37,442 nt of DNA from Candidatus Gastranaerophilales bacterium (GTDB lineage: Bacteria; Cyanobacteriota; Vampirovibrionia; Gastranaerophilales; Gastranaerophilaceae), in the NCBI GenBank assembly GCA_944324185.1, contig CALUVI010000019.1:1-37442 (forward strand), given 5' to 3'. Shown piece by piece: positions 23,584 to 31,671 of this stretch. The notes under the pieces were generated by a model that made no database searches, was not told the DNA's origin, and was given only the letters and a program-made list of their open reading frames with translations. The translations under genes were made by a program, and so were the position numbers. Each line of letters starts with the position of its first letter. The stretch's first letter is position 1.

Positions 23584-24093
23584 TTATTTGCCGCTGTCTT
23601 CAATTACCGGCTGAATATCAAGTTTTGAAAAAGTCCTTGAAGCTTTTGCAAATTTGAAAGTGCCGGGAGGGGTTGTAGCTGCTAAAGATGCTGCAAATCC
23701 GGCAGAGATACCGACAATTATACCGGCGACTGTTGCAAGTATAGATTTTACCCGTGAAACATTTTTTGTTAAAGCTATAGGAACTGCAGCACCTATAATA
23801 CCGCCTGCCGCAACAATTGCACGGGATTTATTTCTTCTTCTTTTAATATCTTTTTCAGAAGAATTTTCCATTACGAATTTCTGAATTTGCGGAGCAGCAT
23901 CCATTACATCCCTGTAAGCGGATTCAAATTTGTCTACCTGATTCTGCGGAATACTCAACTTTCCCGATTCCTGACCTTGAGAGTCTATAACTCTGTATAC
24001 AGCTCTTCCGCCGGGAGTGGTTCCTATTCTTTGAATATTCCCGTATGAATTCTGTCTAAAGCCCGTCGAACCGGTATTAAATATGTCAACCAT
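23584..24093 (-). CDS. Unknown protein with two C-terminal membrane segments
   Basis: 169 residues from the ATG at 24093, preceded by GTGGAG; a longer reading to 24147 lacks a site. The N-terminal half looks like a small folded domain (RIGTTPGGRAVYRVIDSQGQ, then SGKLSIPQNQVDKFE). After a basic stretch (KDIKRRRNKSR) come two hydrophobic segments (AIVAAGGIIGAAVPIAL and ILATVAGIIVGISAGFAAS) and a polar tail. It is probably an inner-membrane protein with a cytoplasmic N-terminus by the positive-inside rule. Not recognised. It has an HLR1-like box and a TATATT -10 upstream. Confidence 0.72.
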   Translation of the reverse strand: MVDIFNTGSTGFRQNSYGNIQRIGTTPGGRAVYRVIDSQGQESGKLSIPQNQVDKFESAYRDVMDAAPQIQKFVMENSSEKDIKRRRNKSRAIVAAGGIIGAAVPIALTKNVSRVKSILATVAGIIVGISAGFAASLAATTPPGTFKFAKASRTFSKLDIQPVIEDSGK

Positions 24094-24168
24094 ATAAACA
24101 TCTCCACACTTTATTCCATTATAATTTATAAACACTCCAAATAACAATAATTTGCTAATGTGTTAAGA

Positions 24169-24227
24169 AATATAAAGACGAATTTTTTATTAAATTTGTA
24201 ATCCAAAATTTTACATTTTGTTACAAA
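24169..24227 (-). promoter_or_regulatory. HLR1-like box and -10 before the 23584-24093 gene
   Basis: Plus strand 24210-24227 reads TTTACATT-TT-GTTACAAA, a perfect HLR1 match. On the minus strand TATATT (plus 24169-24174) begins 35 nt downstream, the same offset as TATACT at 9279. The box has the same orientation relative to the minus-strand gene as the other sites. prs lies divergently, starting 98 bp away, and could also respond. Confidence 0.5.
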
Positions 24228-24324
24228 TTTACTTAATATTTCGTAAAAAATACTTTTTTAAAATGGTATTTAGGTATAAAATAGAGATACTCCAACATTA
24301 CAAATTATCAGAAAGGACTTCCGC

Positions 24325-25335
24325 ATGGTGCTTGAAATGACTTATCCTCAGCTGGAACGAGCTGTTAACCCCACTCACGATATAAGACTTTTTTCAGGTC
24401 GTTCCAACCCCAAATTAGCTCAGGAAATTGCAGATTATCTCGGAACAACAGTAGGTCCGATGGTTATTAAAAACTTTGCTGACGGAGAAATTTATGTTCA
24501 GGTTAAAGAAAGTATCAGAGGTGATGATGTTTTTATCATTCAGCCGTTGTGTAATCCCGTAAATGAAAATCTTATGGAACTTTTGATAATGATAGATGCT
24601 TTTAAAAGAGCCAGTGCAAAAACGATTACAGCTGTCATTCCTTACTACGGTTACGCACGTCAGGACAGAAAAACTTCCGGAAGGGAGGCTATAACTGCAA
24701 AGCTCGTAGCAGACCTTCTTACAACAGCGGGAGCAAACAGAGTTCTTGCGATGGATTTACATACCGGACAAATTCAAGGTTTCTTTAATATCCTTGTTGA
24801 CCATATTTTTGCGGCTCCGGTACTTGTTGATTACGTAAAGAGTCTCGGTCTAAATCCTGATGAAATGGTCGCTGTAAGCCCTGATATGGGAGGAGCCAAC
24901 CGTACAAGACATTTTGCCAAAAATCTGAACATTCCGATGGCTATTATTGATAAAAGACGCGATAAACATAATGAAGCAATAGCAGCACACATAATCGGTG
25001 ATGTAGAAAACAAAATTTGTTTAATGTTTGATGATATAATCGACACAGCTGGAACTATCTGCGAAGCTTCAAAACTTCTTAAAAGCAAAGGTGCCAAAGC
25101 AGTATATGTTGGTGCAACCCACGCTGTTCTGTCCGGTCCGGCGATTGAACGTCTTAAAAATGCTCCGATAGAAGAATGTATTATAACAAATACCATTCCT
25201 TGGGCAAAAGAAGACCTGCCGTCGAATGTTAAGCAACTTTCGATTGCACCGCTTCTCGGACAAGCTATATCGCGCATCCATGATGATGAGTCTGTAAGCT
25301 CTTTGTTCGGATTTGAAAAAGAGATGAAGGTTTAA
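24325..25335 (+). CDS. prs: Ribose-phosphate pyrophosphokinase (PRPP synthetase)
   Basis: 336 residues, about 20 longer than the usual enzyme because of a short N-terminal extension; ATG 24337 is an alternative start. It makes PRPP from ribose 5-phosphate and ATP for nucleotide, histidine and tryptophan synthesis. Motifs: LFSGRSNPKLAQEIADYLG, FADGEIYVQV, the flexible-loop VIPYYGYARQDRK near 107, and the PRPP-binding LMFDDIIDTAGTI near 236. AGAAAGGA lies 7-8 nt before the ATG. Its stop overlaps the stop of the convergent XRE gene by 4 bp. Confidence 0.96.
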   Translation: MVLEMTYPQLERAVNPTHDIRLFSGRSNPKLAQEIADYLGTTVGPMVIKNFADGEIYVQVKESIRGDDVFIIQPLCNPVNENLMELLIMIDAFKRASAKTITAVIPYYGYARQDRKTSGREAITAKLVADLLTTAGANRVLAMDLHTGQIQGFFNILVDHIFAAPVLVDYVKSLGLNPDEMVAVSPDMGGANRTRHFAKNLNIPMAIIDKRRDKHNEAIAAHIIGDVENKICLMFDDIIDTAGTICEASKLLKSKGAKAVYVGATHAVLSGPAIERLKNAPIEECIITNTIPWAKEDLPSNVKQLSIAPLLGQAISRIHDDESVSSLFGFEKEMKV

Positions 25336-25550
25336 ACTTCTTTCAACAATATATTAATATCAATATCCAGAACTTTAGCTATATCAACGACTTTCAATAT
25401 GGTCGGATTGATTTTGCCTGTTTCTATTAAACTAACTGAGTTTCTTGAAATATTAGTAAGTTCGGCAAGCTTCTCCTGAGAAATATTTTTTCTCAAGCGT
25501 TCGCTTTTAATGTTTATTCCAAGGTTTTTTAATCTTTTATTTTCCAGCAT
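25332..25550 (-). CDS. Small XRE-family HTH regulator
   Basis: 72 residues made of a single Cro/C1-type helix-turn-helix: LGINIKSERLRKNISQEKLA, ELTNISRNSVSLIETGKINP, TILKVVDIAKVLDIDINILL. No other domain. The start ATG 25550 has no visible Shine-Dalgarno. It converges on prs with overlapping stop codons. Similar one-domain repressors often control their own promoter or a toxin-antitoxin pair, but no partner gene is adjacent. Confidence 0.88.
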   Translation of the reverse strand: MLENKRLKNLGINIKSERLRKNISQEKLAELTNISRNSVSLIETGKINPTILKVVDIAKVLDIDINILLKEV

Positions 25551-25627
25551 AATGTTTTAATTTTCTTGCATTATTAAATAAATATCTATACAATATATTG
25601 GTCTTATGATAATATTACACAAGATAG

Positions 25628-25664
25628 AAAGGAAGTCTAATGCATTTGCATGACTTCCTTTTTA
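25628..25664 (+). terminator. Intrinsic terminator, plus strand
   Basis: AAAGGAAGTC (25628-25637) pairs with GACTTCCTTT, followed by a T-tract. It would stop plus-strand transcription that passes prs. It is the first of two adjacent hairpins. Confidence 0.8.
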
Positions 25665-25694
25665 TATAAAAGGGCAGACTGAGTGCTGCCCTTT
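25665..25694 (-). terminator. Intrinsic terminator of the Hsp20 gene
   Basis: AAAGGGCAG (25669-25677) pairs perfectly with CTGCCCTTT (25686-25694). On the minus strand the stem is followed by TTATAT and the next hairpin. It lies about 70 bp after the stop at 25767. Confidence 0.7.
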
Positions 25695-25766
25695 ACCGCG
25701 TTCAATCTCTCGGAAACTTTTTCCTGTAAACTTAACCGTAATGTCAAGTGGATTGATGCGGTGCAA

Positions 25767-26243
25767 CTATGAAATTTTAAGTTTTCTTGATGCTGAATGT
25801 CCGGTATTAATTTTCGGAATACTGATTTTTAATACTCCGTTTTTATATTCAGCTCTGGCGTCAGATACTTTTACAGGTTCATCAAAAGATATTGTTCGTT
25901 GATATTTACCGTACCGGAATTCACATGTGTGGAATTTTGCGTTCTTTTCAGCCTCGTCTTTCTGTTCTTTTTCTTCTTCAATCTCGGCGGTAATTGTCAG
26001 AAAGTCATTATCTAATTCTACATCAATATCATCCTTGTTTACACCCGGAAGCTGAACTTTTACTTTGTATTCTTTGTCATTTTGTTTAATTTCTACTGCC
26101 GGACGCCATATGGAATTCTTTTTTACATTAAGAGGATTTGCAAAATGAGGATGTAAAAAAGTATCCCTCAGAAAATTATTAAGTTCATGGTGTATGCTGT
26201 CAAAGTACAATTCAGGTTCTCTTATTATTAAATTATTATTCAT
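25767..26243 (-). CDS. Hsp20/alpha-crystallin small heat-shock protein
   Basis: 158 residues. The N-terminal arm is followed by the alpha-crystallin domain (about 48-145): WRPAVEIKQNDKEYKVKVQL, PGVNKDDIDVELDNDFLTIT, and the family end motif YKNGVLKISIPK. Such proteins form oligomers that hold unfolding proteins without ATP. GGAGAA precedes ATG 26243. It is a single-gene transcript; an HrcA/CIRCE element is not seen upstream. Confidence 0.94.
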   Translation of the reverse strand: MNNNLIIREPELYFDSIHHELNNFLRDTFLHPHFANPLNVKKNSIWRPAVEIKQNDKEYKVKVQLPGVNKDDIDVELDNDFLTITAEIEEEKEQKDEAEKNAKFHTCEFRYGKYQRTISFDEPVKVSDARAEYKNGVLKISIPKINTGHSASRKLKIS

Positions 26244-26304
26244 TTTATTCTCCCGTGTTTTACTATTTTAATATAAGGGAGTTTTAAAAATGTTACATTG
26301 GACA

Positions 26305-26339
26305 AACGGGCAATGTTGTATATTACAACATTGCCCGTT
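26305..26339. terminator. Perfect 16-bp hairpin between the matrixin-like and Hsp20 genes
   Basis: AACGGGCAATGTTGTA (26305-26320) pairs perfectly with 26324-26339 across the loop TAT. It lies 20 bp after the minus-strand stop at 26359. The T-tract on either strand is short (TTT), so it may be a weak terminator or an RNA-stabilising 3' hairpin. Confidence 0.55.
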
Positions 26340-26358
26340 AAAATCTCCGATTTATTTA

Positions 26359-27591
26359 TTAATCTTCTACCTGACCTGCTGTTTTTCCGTATTTTTTTAT
26401 CGTTGCGTTCAGCATATTTTCGTGGTGTTTTTCACGGTAAATCTGGCACAACAATTTGTATGCGTGTTTGTTGTAAGGATCCTGTTCTAAGATTGTTTCC
26501 AGTTGCTCAACTGCTGAGTTTGAACGTTTTGTATAATAATCTATCAAAGCAGGAAGAGTCTCTGTCAAATCATTCATATCGGTTGCACATGCAATTTCCG
26601 CACAGCTTTTTGCCTTGTCAAATTCTTCCGCATCAAGATACATAACGGCAACTTCGTAATAAACTTCCGACTTGCTTCTTCTGTCATTTTTCATCTGTGC
26701 AACTGCTTGATATTCCTGAGCAGCTTTATCATACTCGGCTCTTTTTCTGTACTGTTCCGCAAGAGCAAGTTTAGTCTCAATATCCTGCGCTACAACTTCA
26801 TCCGGATTAGTATTGTCGTCAACCGGAACATTAAGCGTAGATAAGATTTCTGCGACAGTAAACAACTGTGCTTTTTCTTCTGCAGTTACCGGTGCGTTTG
26901 TTACATCAGGAACTACTGAATAGAGAAGAGCTAGTGTTTTTAAGTCTCTTGCTGTAATTTCCGTGTTGAACTTTGTTCCGATAGGATACATAACATCATA
27001 TATGCTCGGGCTTTTTCCGTTTAAACCTAACGAATGTCCGATTTCCTGCAAAGCAGAAGAGAACAACTGTTTTGAATCCAGATTATGATTTTTTGCATCC
27101 GTTTTTTTGAAGAAAATTGTGGAGCTTAAAATAGTGTTTCCGTTGACTTCAAAAGCCTGAGAGCCTATCGGAGCATTATCATCATTACTTATGTTCTTAA
27201 AATAACATTTCATATCAGCATCTTCGGGACTTTCAACGAAAGTAAAACGAACAAGTCCTTCGCTTGCTCTCTGCCATGCCTGATAAGCGCTCATAACAAC
27301 TTCTCTGTAATAATCCGGGACATCTGTTGTATCTTGAATAAATACTTTTAAAGGGAAAGATGATTTATTCCATCTTACAATTTTGCCGTTTGCGGCGATT
27401 TCGCGGAAGTAGCTGTCAATAACAGCTGCTTTTATTGTTTTCTCGCCCATTGATTTGTCATACCCGAGAACAATTGCGTATGAATTTTTAAATCCAAATT
27501 CAGGAGCCTGTGTATCTGTTTTATCATTAATGTTCAATAGTGATACAGCGCCTGCTGCCATTAGGACAGTACAAATAATAATCTTTTTCAT
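26359..27591 (-). CDS. Matrixin-like protein with degenerate zinc motif plus TPR repeats
   Basis: 410 residues. Signal peptide MKKIIICTVLMAAGAVSLLN, then a matrixin-like region: WNKSSFPLKVFI, AYQAWQRASEGLVRFTFVES, and the active-site segment LQEIGHSLGLNGKSPSIYDVMYP split as LQEIGHSLGLN and DVMYP. The family motif is HEIGHxxGLxH with a Met-turn. Here the first histidine is glutamine (codon CAG) and the third is asparagine/glycine; the catalytic Glu, second His and Met-turn remain. Zinc proteolysis is therefore doubtful. The C-terminal half (about 270-400) has TPR-like pairs (ALAEQYRKRAEYDKAAQEYQ; VMYLDAEEFDKAKSCAEIA). It is predicted to be exported. AGAGGT precedes the ATG. Confidence 0.82.
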   Translation of the reverse strand: MKKIIICTVLMAAGAVSLLNINDKTDTQAPEFGFKNSYAIVLGYDKSMGEKTIKAAVIDSYFREIAANGKIVRWNKSSFPLKVFIQDTTDVPDYYREVVMSAYQAWQRASEGLVRFTFVESPEDADMKCYFKNISNDDNAPIGSQAFEVNGNTILSSTIFFKKTDAKNHNLDSKQLFSSALQEIGHSLGLNGKSPSIYDVMYPIGTKFNTEITARDLKTLALLYSVVPDVTNAPVTAEEKAQLFTVAEILSTLNVPVDDNTNPDEVVAQDIETKLALAEQYRKRAEYDKAAQEYQAVAQMKNDRRSKSEVYYEVAVMYLDAEEFDKAKSCAEIACATDMNDLTETLPALIDYYTKRSNSAVEQLETILEQDPYNKHAYKLLCQIYREKHHENMLNATIKKYGKTAGQVED

Positions 27592-27794
27592 TTTTCAGAA
27601 AACCTCTTTTCAATACTACTTTCATATTATACATTAAAAACCTGAAAATTTAAATTTTTGCGCACTGAAACAAATCTATGAACTGAAAGTATGTGAATTG
27701 TACACAATAGCTTAGTTTAAATAATTTTACAAAATTTAATCAAACTTGAAAGTTTGGATATTTTAAGATAAACTTAACACATTAAGGAGGTTTT

Positions 27795-27917
27795 ATGCAC
27801 GAATATGTATTTAAGATGAAAAAAGGTGATATTGAAATAGAATTAAAATCAGATGATCTGGAATTTGTTGAAGAACAGCTCAACAAATGGAGAGAAGAAC
27901 TTCTACAGGACAAATAA
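27795..27917 (+). CDS. 40-residue protein homologous to the N-terminus of the next gene's product
   Basis: ATG 27795 with a strong AAGGAGG at 27784-27790; TAA at 27915-27917. The protein starts MHEYVFKMKKGDIEIELKSD and ends with WREELLQDK. It matches the first 33 residues of the next protein at about 13 positions, including Y4, F6, K7, K10, G11, L17, D21, E23, E27, Q28, K31 and W32, without gaps. So this is a free-standing copy of a small domain. It lies 37 bp ahead of that gene on the same strand, so the two are probably co-transcribed. No known family. Confidence 0.75.
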   Translation: MHEYVFKMKKGDIEIELKSDDLEFVEEQLNKWREELLQDK

Positions 27918-27954
27918 ATGTATAGTCGGGTTTAATTCGGATAGGAAATTTGAT

Positions 27955-28704
27955 ATGTCAATTTATTCTTTTAAAATTACAAAAGGAAAGTTTCAACTGT
28001 CATTGACAACTACAGACAGAGAACTTATAACGGAGCAGTTTGCAAAGTGGGTAAGGTCTGCTTCCGATTATGTTCAGAAACATAAAGTTGAGCAGTGTAA
28101 GGAAATGGTAAATTCGCAAATAAATGCGGAAAAAGAAATTACACAAAAGAAAATTGACGAACAGTTAAAAAGAATACCGAAATCCGAACCTCAAGAAGAA
28201 GATAAGGCAAAAAATCTGGATATATTTTATGCTCCCGGCAATCAAATTCAAACAAAAAATAATGAAGAATTTCAAACTATTGTAACACAGAATGAGTCTG
28301 AACCTGAACAGATACAGGCTGTACAAAAAACGGCAGATTTTGACAATATTTTAGAAAAATCTCTTCAGGCGCCGCAGACAGAATTATCATTTAAACCGAA
28401 TCCTTCTATAAAAAAAGACAATGCCTTTATTAATTTTATATCTGCAAAACCTGTAGAGAAAAAGATAGATTACCTGTTAATGACTGCATATTATTTTACC
28501 CAGTATGAACAAAAACCTCGATTCACTCTGAAACAGCTTAATGCTAAACTTATGCAGAATATTGCGGTAATTATTGACCATAGTGTTTTACAGGAAGCTA
28601 TAAACAGAGATTATATCGAATGTTTGCCTGATTTAACGGGTTTAGTGGGGGCTTCCGAGTACAGGCTGACAGCATACGGTGAGAAAGTTTTATTAGATGA
28701 CTAA
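27955..28704 (+). CDS. Unknown protein: small N-terminal domain, linker, helical C-terminal domain
   Basis: 249 residues from ATG 27955 (MSIYSFKITKGKFQL...), preceded by AGGA. A longer reading to 27853 would overlap the small gene and has no site. Residues 1-40 are the domain shared with the 40-residue protein. A charged, glutamine/proline-rich linker follows (about 45-165). The C-terminal part (IDYLLMTAYYFTQYEQKPRF then LKQLNAKLM and ASEYRLTAYGEKVL) looks like a winged-helix fold. The stop overlaps the start of mnmA by 8 bp, so translation is probably coupled. A nucleic-acid link is possible but unproved. Confidence 0.7.
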   Translation: MSIYSFKITKGKFQLSLTTTDRELITEQFAKWVRSASDYVQKHKVEQCKEMVNSQINAEKEITQKKIDEQLKRIPKSEPQEEDKAKNLDIFYAPGNQIQTKNNEEFQTIVTQNESEPEQIQAVQKTADFDNILEKSLQAPQTELSFKPNPSIKKDNAFINFISAKPVEKKIDYLLMTAYYFTQYEQKPRFTLKQLNAKLMQNIAVIIDHSVLQEAINRDYIECLPDLTGLVGASEYRLTAYGEKVLLDD

Positions 28705-29737
28705 GCGTGTTGCAGTTGCTCTTTCCGGCGGTGTGGACAGCAGTGTTGCCGCTTTGCTTCTTAAAGAGCAGGGCTATGATATCATAGGAGTCAGTGCTAA
28801 GACTTCAAACTCAAAAGAGGCGGAAACTGTAATACAAAATGCAGAGCAAGTCGCCAAAAAACTTGATATACCCTTCTGCTCGTATGACGCAGCAGAAATT
28901 TTTCAGGAAAAAGTTATTAATTATTTTGAAAAGGCATATGCCTCAGGTACGACGCCAAACCCTTGTATCATGTGTAATAAGTACATGAAATGGGGGGCTC
29001 TTTTTGATTTTGCTGCTGATAATCTGGGGGTTGATTTTATTGCAACCGGACACTATGCAAGGATAAAAGAAGATAGAGGGAGTTATAAATTATATCCGGC
29101 GGAAGATGAGCATAAAGATCAGTTGTATTTTTTATTTATGCTTGACCAGAAAAGACTTGCGAGAACATTATTTCCTCTTTCCGGGCTCAAAAAAGATGAT
29201 ATCAGAAAAATTGCGATTGATAATGACCTCCCAAGCAAATCTTCTAAGGAAAGTCAGGATATTTGTTTTATAAAACCGCCTTTAACAACAAAAAAATATT
29301 TAAATAATATTTTTACGCCAAAGGAAGGTGTTTTTATAGAAAAAACAACCGGAAAAATTCTCGGGAAACATGACGGTTTCTGGCAGTATACCATAGGGCA
29401 GAGAAAAGGAATCGGGCTTGCGGCGCCGGAGGCTCTTTATGTTGTCGATATTGATGCCTGCAATAATATTGTATATGTTGGATATAAAGAAAGTCTTTTT
29501 GTCGATAATCTTGAGCTGGATAATTTTAATTGGAGTTATCCGAACGAATTTCAAAAGTTTGATGCGCTTGCTAAAATCAGATACAATATGCAAGCGGTTC
29601 CGTGCAGTGTCATTGTAAAAGAGCAAAATAATCTTTTAATAAAGTTTTCAAAAAAAGTTTCTGCAATAGCAAAAGGTCAGGCTTGTGTACTTTATGCCAA
29701 AGATGACGGTCATTTGCTTGGCGGTGGTTTTATATAG
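28697..29737 (+). CDS. mnmA: tRNA-specific 2-thiouridylase MnmA
   Basis: 346 residues, within family range. It thiolates U34 of tRNA for Lys, Glu and Gln. The N-terminal PP-loop RVAVALSGGVDSSVAALLL binds ATP. The two catalytic cysteines are present: Cys90 in NPCIMCNKY and Cys190 in ESQDICFI. The central and C-terminal beta domains follow (GQRKGIGLAAPEALYVVDID; ALAKIRYNMQAVPC). The segment after the first strand is shorter than in E. coli MnmA. It starts inside the end of the previous gene. Confidence 0.96.
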   Translation: MTKRVAVALSGGVDSSVAALLLKEQGYDIIGVSAKTSNSKEAETVIQNAEQVAKKLDIPFCSYDAAEIFQEKVINYFEKAYASGTTPNPCIMCNKYMKWGALFDFAADNLGVDFIATGHYARIKEDRGSYKLYPAEDEHKDQLYFLFMLDQKRLARTLFPLSGLKKDDIRKIAIDNDLPSKSSKESQDICFIKPPLTTKKYLNNIFTPKEGVFIEKTTGKILGKHDGFWQYTIGQRKGIGLAAPEALYVVDIDACNNIVYVGYKESLFVDNLELDNFNWSYPNEFQKFDALAKIRYNMQAVPCSVIVKEQNNLLIKFSKKVSAIAKGQACVLYAKDDGHLLGGGFI

Positions 29738-29851
29738 GATTCTTAAATTTATTATTTCTTCCTAATTGTTAAAAAAAAATAAACTTTACCCTCTTATGGG
29801 ATTTGATGGCATATAATTGTTGTATAATAATATTTGTATAAGGGGGCAATT

Positions 29852-30472
29852 ATGAAAAATCCATTCAAAGGGACTGATGAAGATATTAAAGACGATATAA
29901 AACAAGTAGAAACTTCCGGAGTTGAAGAGGAAGTTAAAGCTGATGAAGAAAAGCTGGCTGCTGAGAATGCCGAAGCGGAAGCGGAGGAGAAATTAGAGGG
30001 TAATGCGGCAGAGGAAAGTGAATCAGTAAACCCGCTTCAGGAAAAATATGATACTTTGAATAATCAGTACATAAGACTTGCGGCTGATTTTGACAATTAC
30101 AGAAAACGTCAGGAGCAGGAGAAGGAAGCTCTATTAAAATACGGGGCTGAAAATACTTTAAAGAAAATGATAGAAGTTCTTGATAATTTTGAAAGAGGGT
30201 TGAAAGCAATTGAAACTGTAGAAGATTGTGATAAGGTTAAAGAGTGCTACAATTTAGCGTATAAAAACTTTACCGATGTTTTGACAAAGGCAGGTTTAGA
30301 GGCTATTAAAGCAGAGGGTGAACAGTTTGACCCTAATTTCCATGAGGCAGTTATGCAGACGCCGACTTCCGATAAGCCGGAACATACGATAATAGCGGAA
30401 CTTCAAAAGGGGTATAAACTCGGAGATAAAGTTTTAAGACCTACACTGGTAAATGTTGCGGTATCAGAATAG
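29852..30472 (+). CDS. grpE: Nucleotide exchange factor GrpE
   Basis: 206 residues from ATG 29852 after AAGGGGGC; a TTG at 29834 would add six residues. The N-terminal third is very acidic (EEEVKADEEKLAAENAEAE). The dimerising helix contains YIRLAADFDNYRKRQEQEKE, followed by the C-terminal beta domain ending KGYKLGDKVLRPTLVNVAVS. GrpE exchanges ADP on DnaK. It lies 27 bp before dnaJ; dnaK is not in this window. Two TATAAT-like hexamers (29812 and 29823) lie upstream, but no CIRCE element. Confidence 0.94.
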   Translation: MKNPFKGTDEDIKDDIKQVETSGVEEEVKADEEKLAAENAEAEAEEKLEGNAAEESESVNPLQEKYDTLNNQYIRLAADFDNYRKRQEQEKEALLKYGAENTLKKMIEVLDNFERGLKAIETVEDCDKVKECYNLAYKNFTDVLTKAGLEAIKAEGEQFDPNFHEAVMQTPTSDKPEHTIIAELQKGYKLGDKVLRPTLVNVAVSE

Positions 30473-30499
30473 ATGCAATAAAAGGGAAATAGAATAGCA

Positions 30500-31624
30500 A
30501 TGAGTGATTATTATGAAATACTTGGTATAGAAAAAACTGCCACAAAGGAAGAGATTAAAAGCGCATTCAGAAAGATGGCAAGACAATGGCATCCGGATGT
30601 TAATAAGGCTCCGGAGGCAGAGGCAAAATTTAAAGAACTTGGTAAAGCGTATGAAACATTAATGGATGATGAGAAGCGCGCGACTTATGACCGGTTTGGC
30701 GAGGACGGCTTGAGAAATGCCGGATTTAATACTCAGGGACCGTTTGCAGGAGGGTTCGGCGATCTGGATGAAGTTTTCAATTCTTTCTTTGGAGGTTTCG
30801 GCTTTGGCGGAGGCAGCAGGCGGTCTGATCCTAATGCTCCGAGAAGAGGTGATGACTTAAGGCTTGATATTGAAATTGAGTTTGAAGAGGCTGTATTCGG
30901 GATGACAAAAGAAATTACTATAGACCATCTTGAAACCTGCCCTTCATGCAAAGGCTCCGGAGCAAAAGAAGGCGCAAAACCTGAAACCTGTAAAACATGC
31001 GGTGGCGCCGGCTCTATTCAGCAGACTACAAGAACTGTTCTCGGGCATTTTACACAAATTGTCACCTGTCCTCATTGCCATGGTAAAGGTACGGTAATTT
31101 CAGATCCTTGTCCGGATTGTCATGGAGAAGGCAGAAAAACTGCTGAGAAGAAAATAGAGTTAAAAATTCCGGCAGGTGTTGATAACGGCTCCAGAATGAG
31201 ACTTTCTCACGAAGGTGATGCGGGTGTAAACGGCGGAGTTGCAGGGGATTTATATGTGGTAGTTCACGTTAAACCGTCTCTGTATTTCAAACGCGACGGT
31301 ATTAATATTTATACAAAGCTTGAAATTTCACCTGCTCAGGCTGTACTTGGTGATACTATATCAATAAAAACTCTGGACGGCGAAAGAAATGTGACTATAC
31401 CGGCTGGAATTCAGCATGGCGAGAGTGTAAGAATCAGAGGCGCCGGTGTTCCTAATCTTTCAAAACCGTCTGTAAGAGGCGAGCATATTGTTGTTGTAAG
31501 TGTTAAAATTCCGGCTCATATTTCTAATGATGAAAAAGTTTTGTATGAAAAACTCTATGAAATACAGGCGGGGCGTAAAGCAAAAGGCTCTGTAAAAGAA
31601 CGCATAAAAGGTGTTTTTAAATAA
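30500..31624 (+). CDS. dnaJ: Chaperone DnaJ
   Basis: 374 residues, type I. J domain with the HPD motif near 31-34 (RQWHPDVNKAPE), G/F-rich region (GGFGDLDEVFNSFFGGFGFG), four zinc-binding repeats CPSCKGSG, CKTCGGAG, CPHCHGKG and CPDCHGEG (about 150-215), and substrate-binding C-terminal domains. All four zinc repeats are intact. It stimulates DnaK ATPase and delivers substrates. AAAGGGAAA lies upstream of the ATG. grpE-dnaJ without dnaK between them is unusual compared with grpE-dnaK-dnaJ operons. Confidence 0.96.
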   Translation: MSDYYEILGIEKTATKEEIKSAFRKMARQWHPDVNKAPEAEAKFKELGKAYETLMDDEKRATYDRFGEDGLRNAGFNTQGPFAGGFGDLDEVFNSFFGGFGFGGGSRRSDPNAPRRGDDLRLDIEIEFEEAVFGMTKEITIDHLETCPSCKGSGAKEGAKPETCKTCGGAGSIQQTTRTVLGHFTQIVTCPHCHGKGTVISDPCPDCHGEGRKTAEKKIELKIPAGVDNGSRMRLSHEGDAGVNGGVAGDLYVVVHVKPSLYFKRDGINIYTKLEISPAQAVLGDTISIKTLDGERNVTIPAGIQHGESVRIRGAGVPNLSKPSVRGEHIVVVSVKIPAHISNDEKVLYEKLYEIQAGRKAKGSVKERIKGVFK

Positions 31625-31671
31625 ACAAAATTATGGTAGAATAAAAATTATTGAGATGCGTTGGAGAGATG

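Noticed and set aside
24831-25277. 148-codon open frame antisense to prs
   Set aside because: Shadow of a conserved enzyme gene; no start signal or family motif.
26288-26299. GTTACATT near the Hsp20 promoter as a regulatory half-site
   Set aside because: No second octamer 10 bp away in either direction.
27716-27733. Possible fifth HLR1-like box before the matrixin-like gene
   Set aside because: Only the second octamer (TTTACAAA) is good; the first (TTTAAATA) breaks the core, and no -10 lies at the expected offset.
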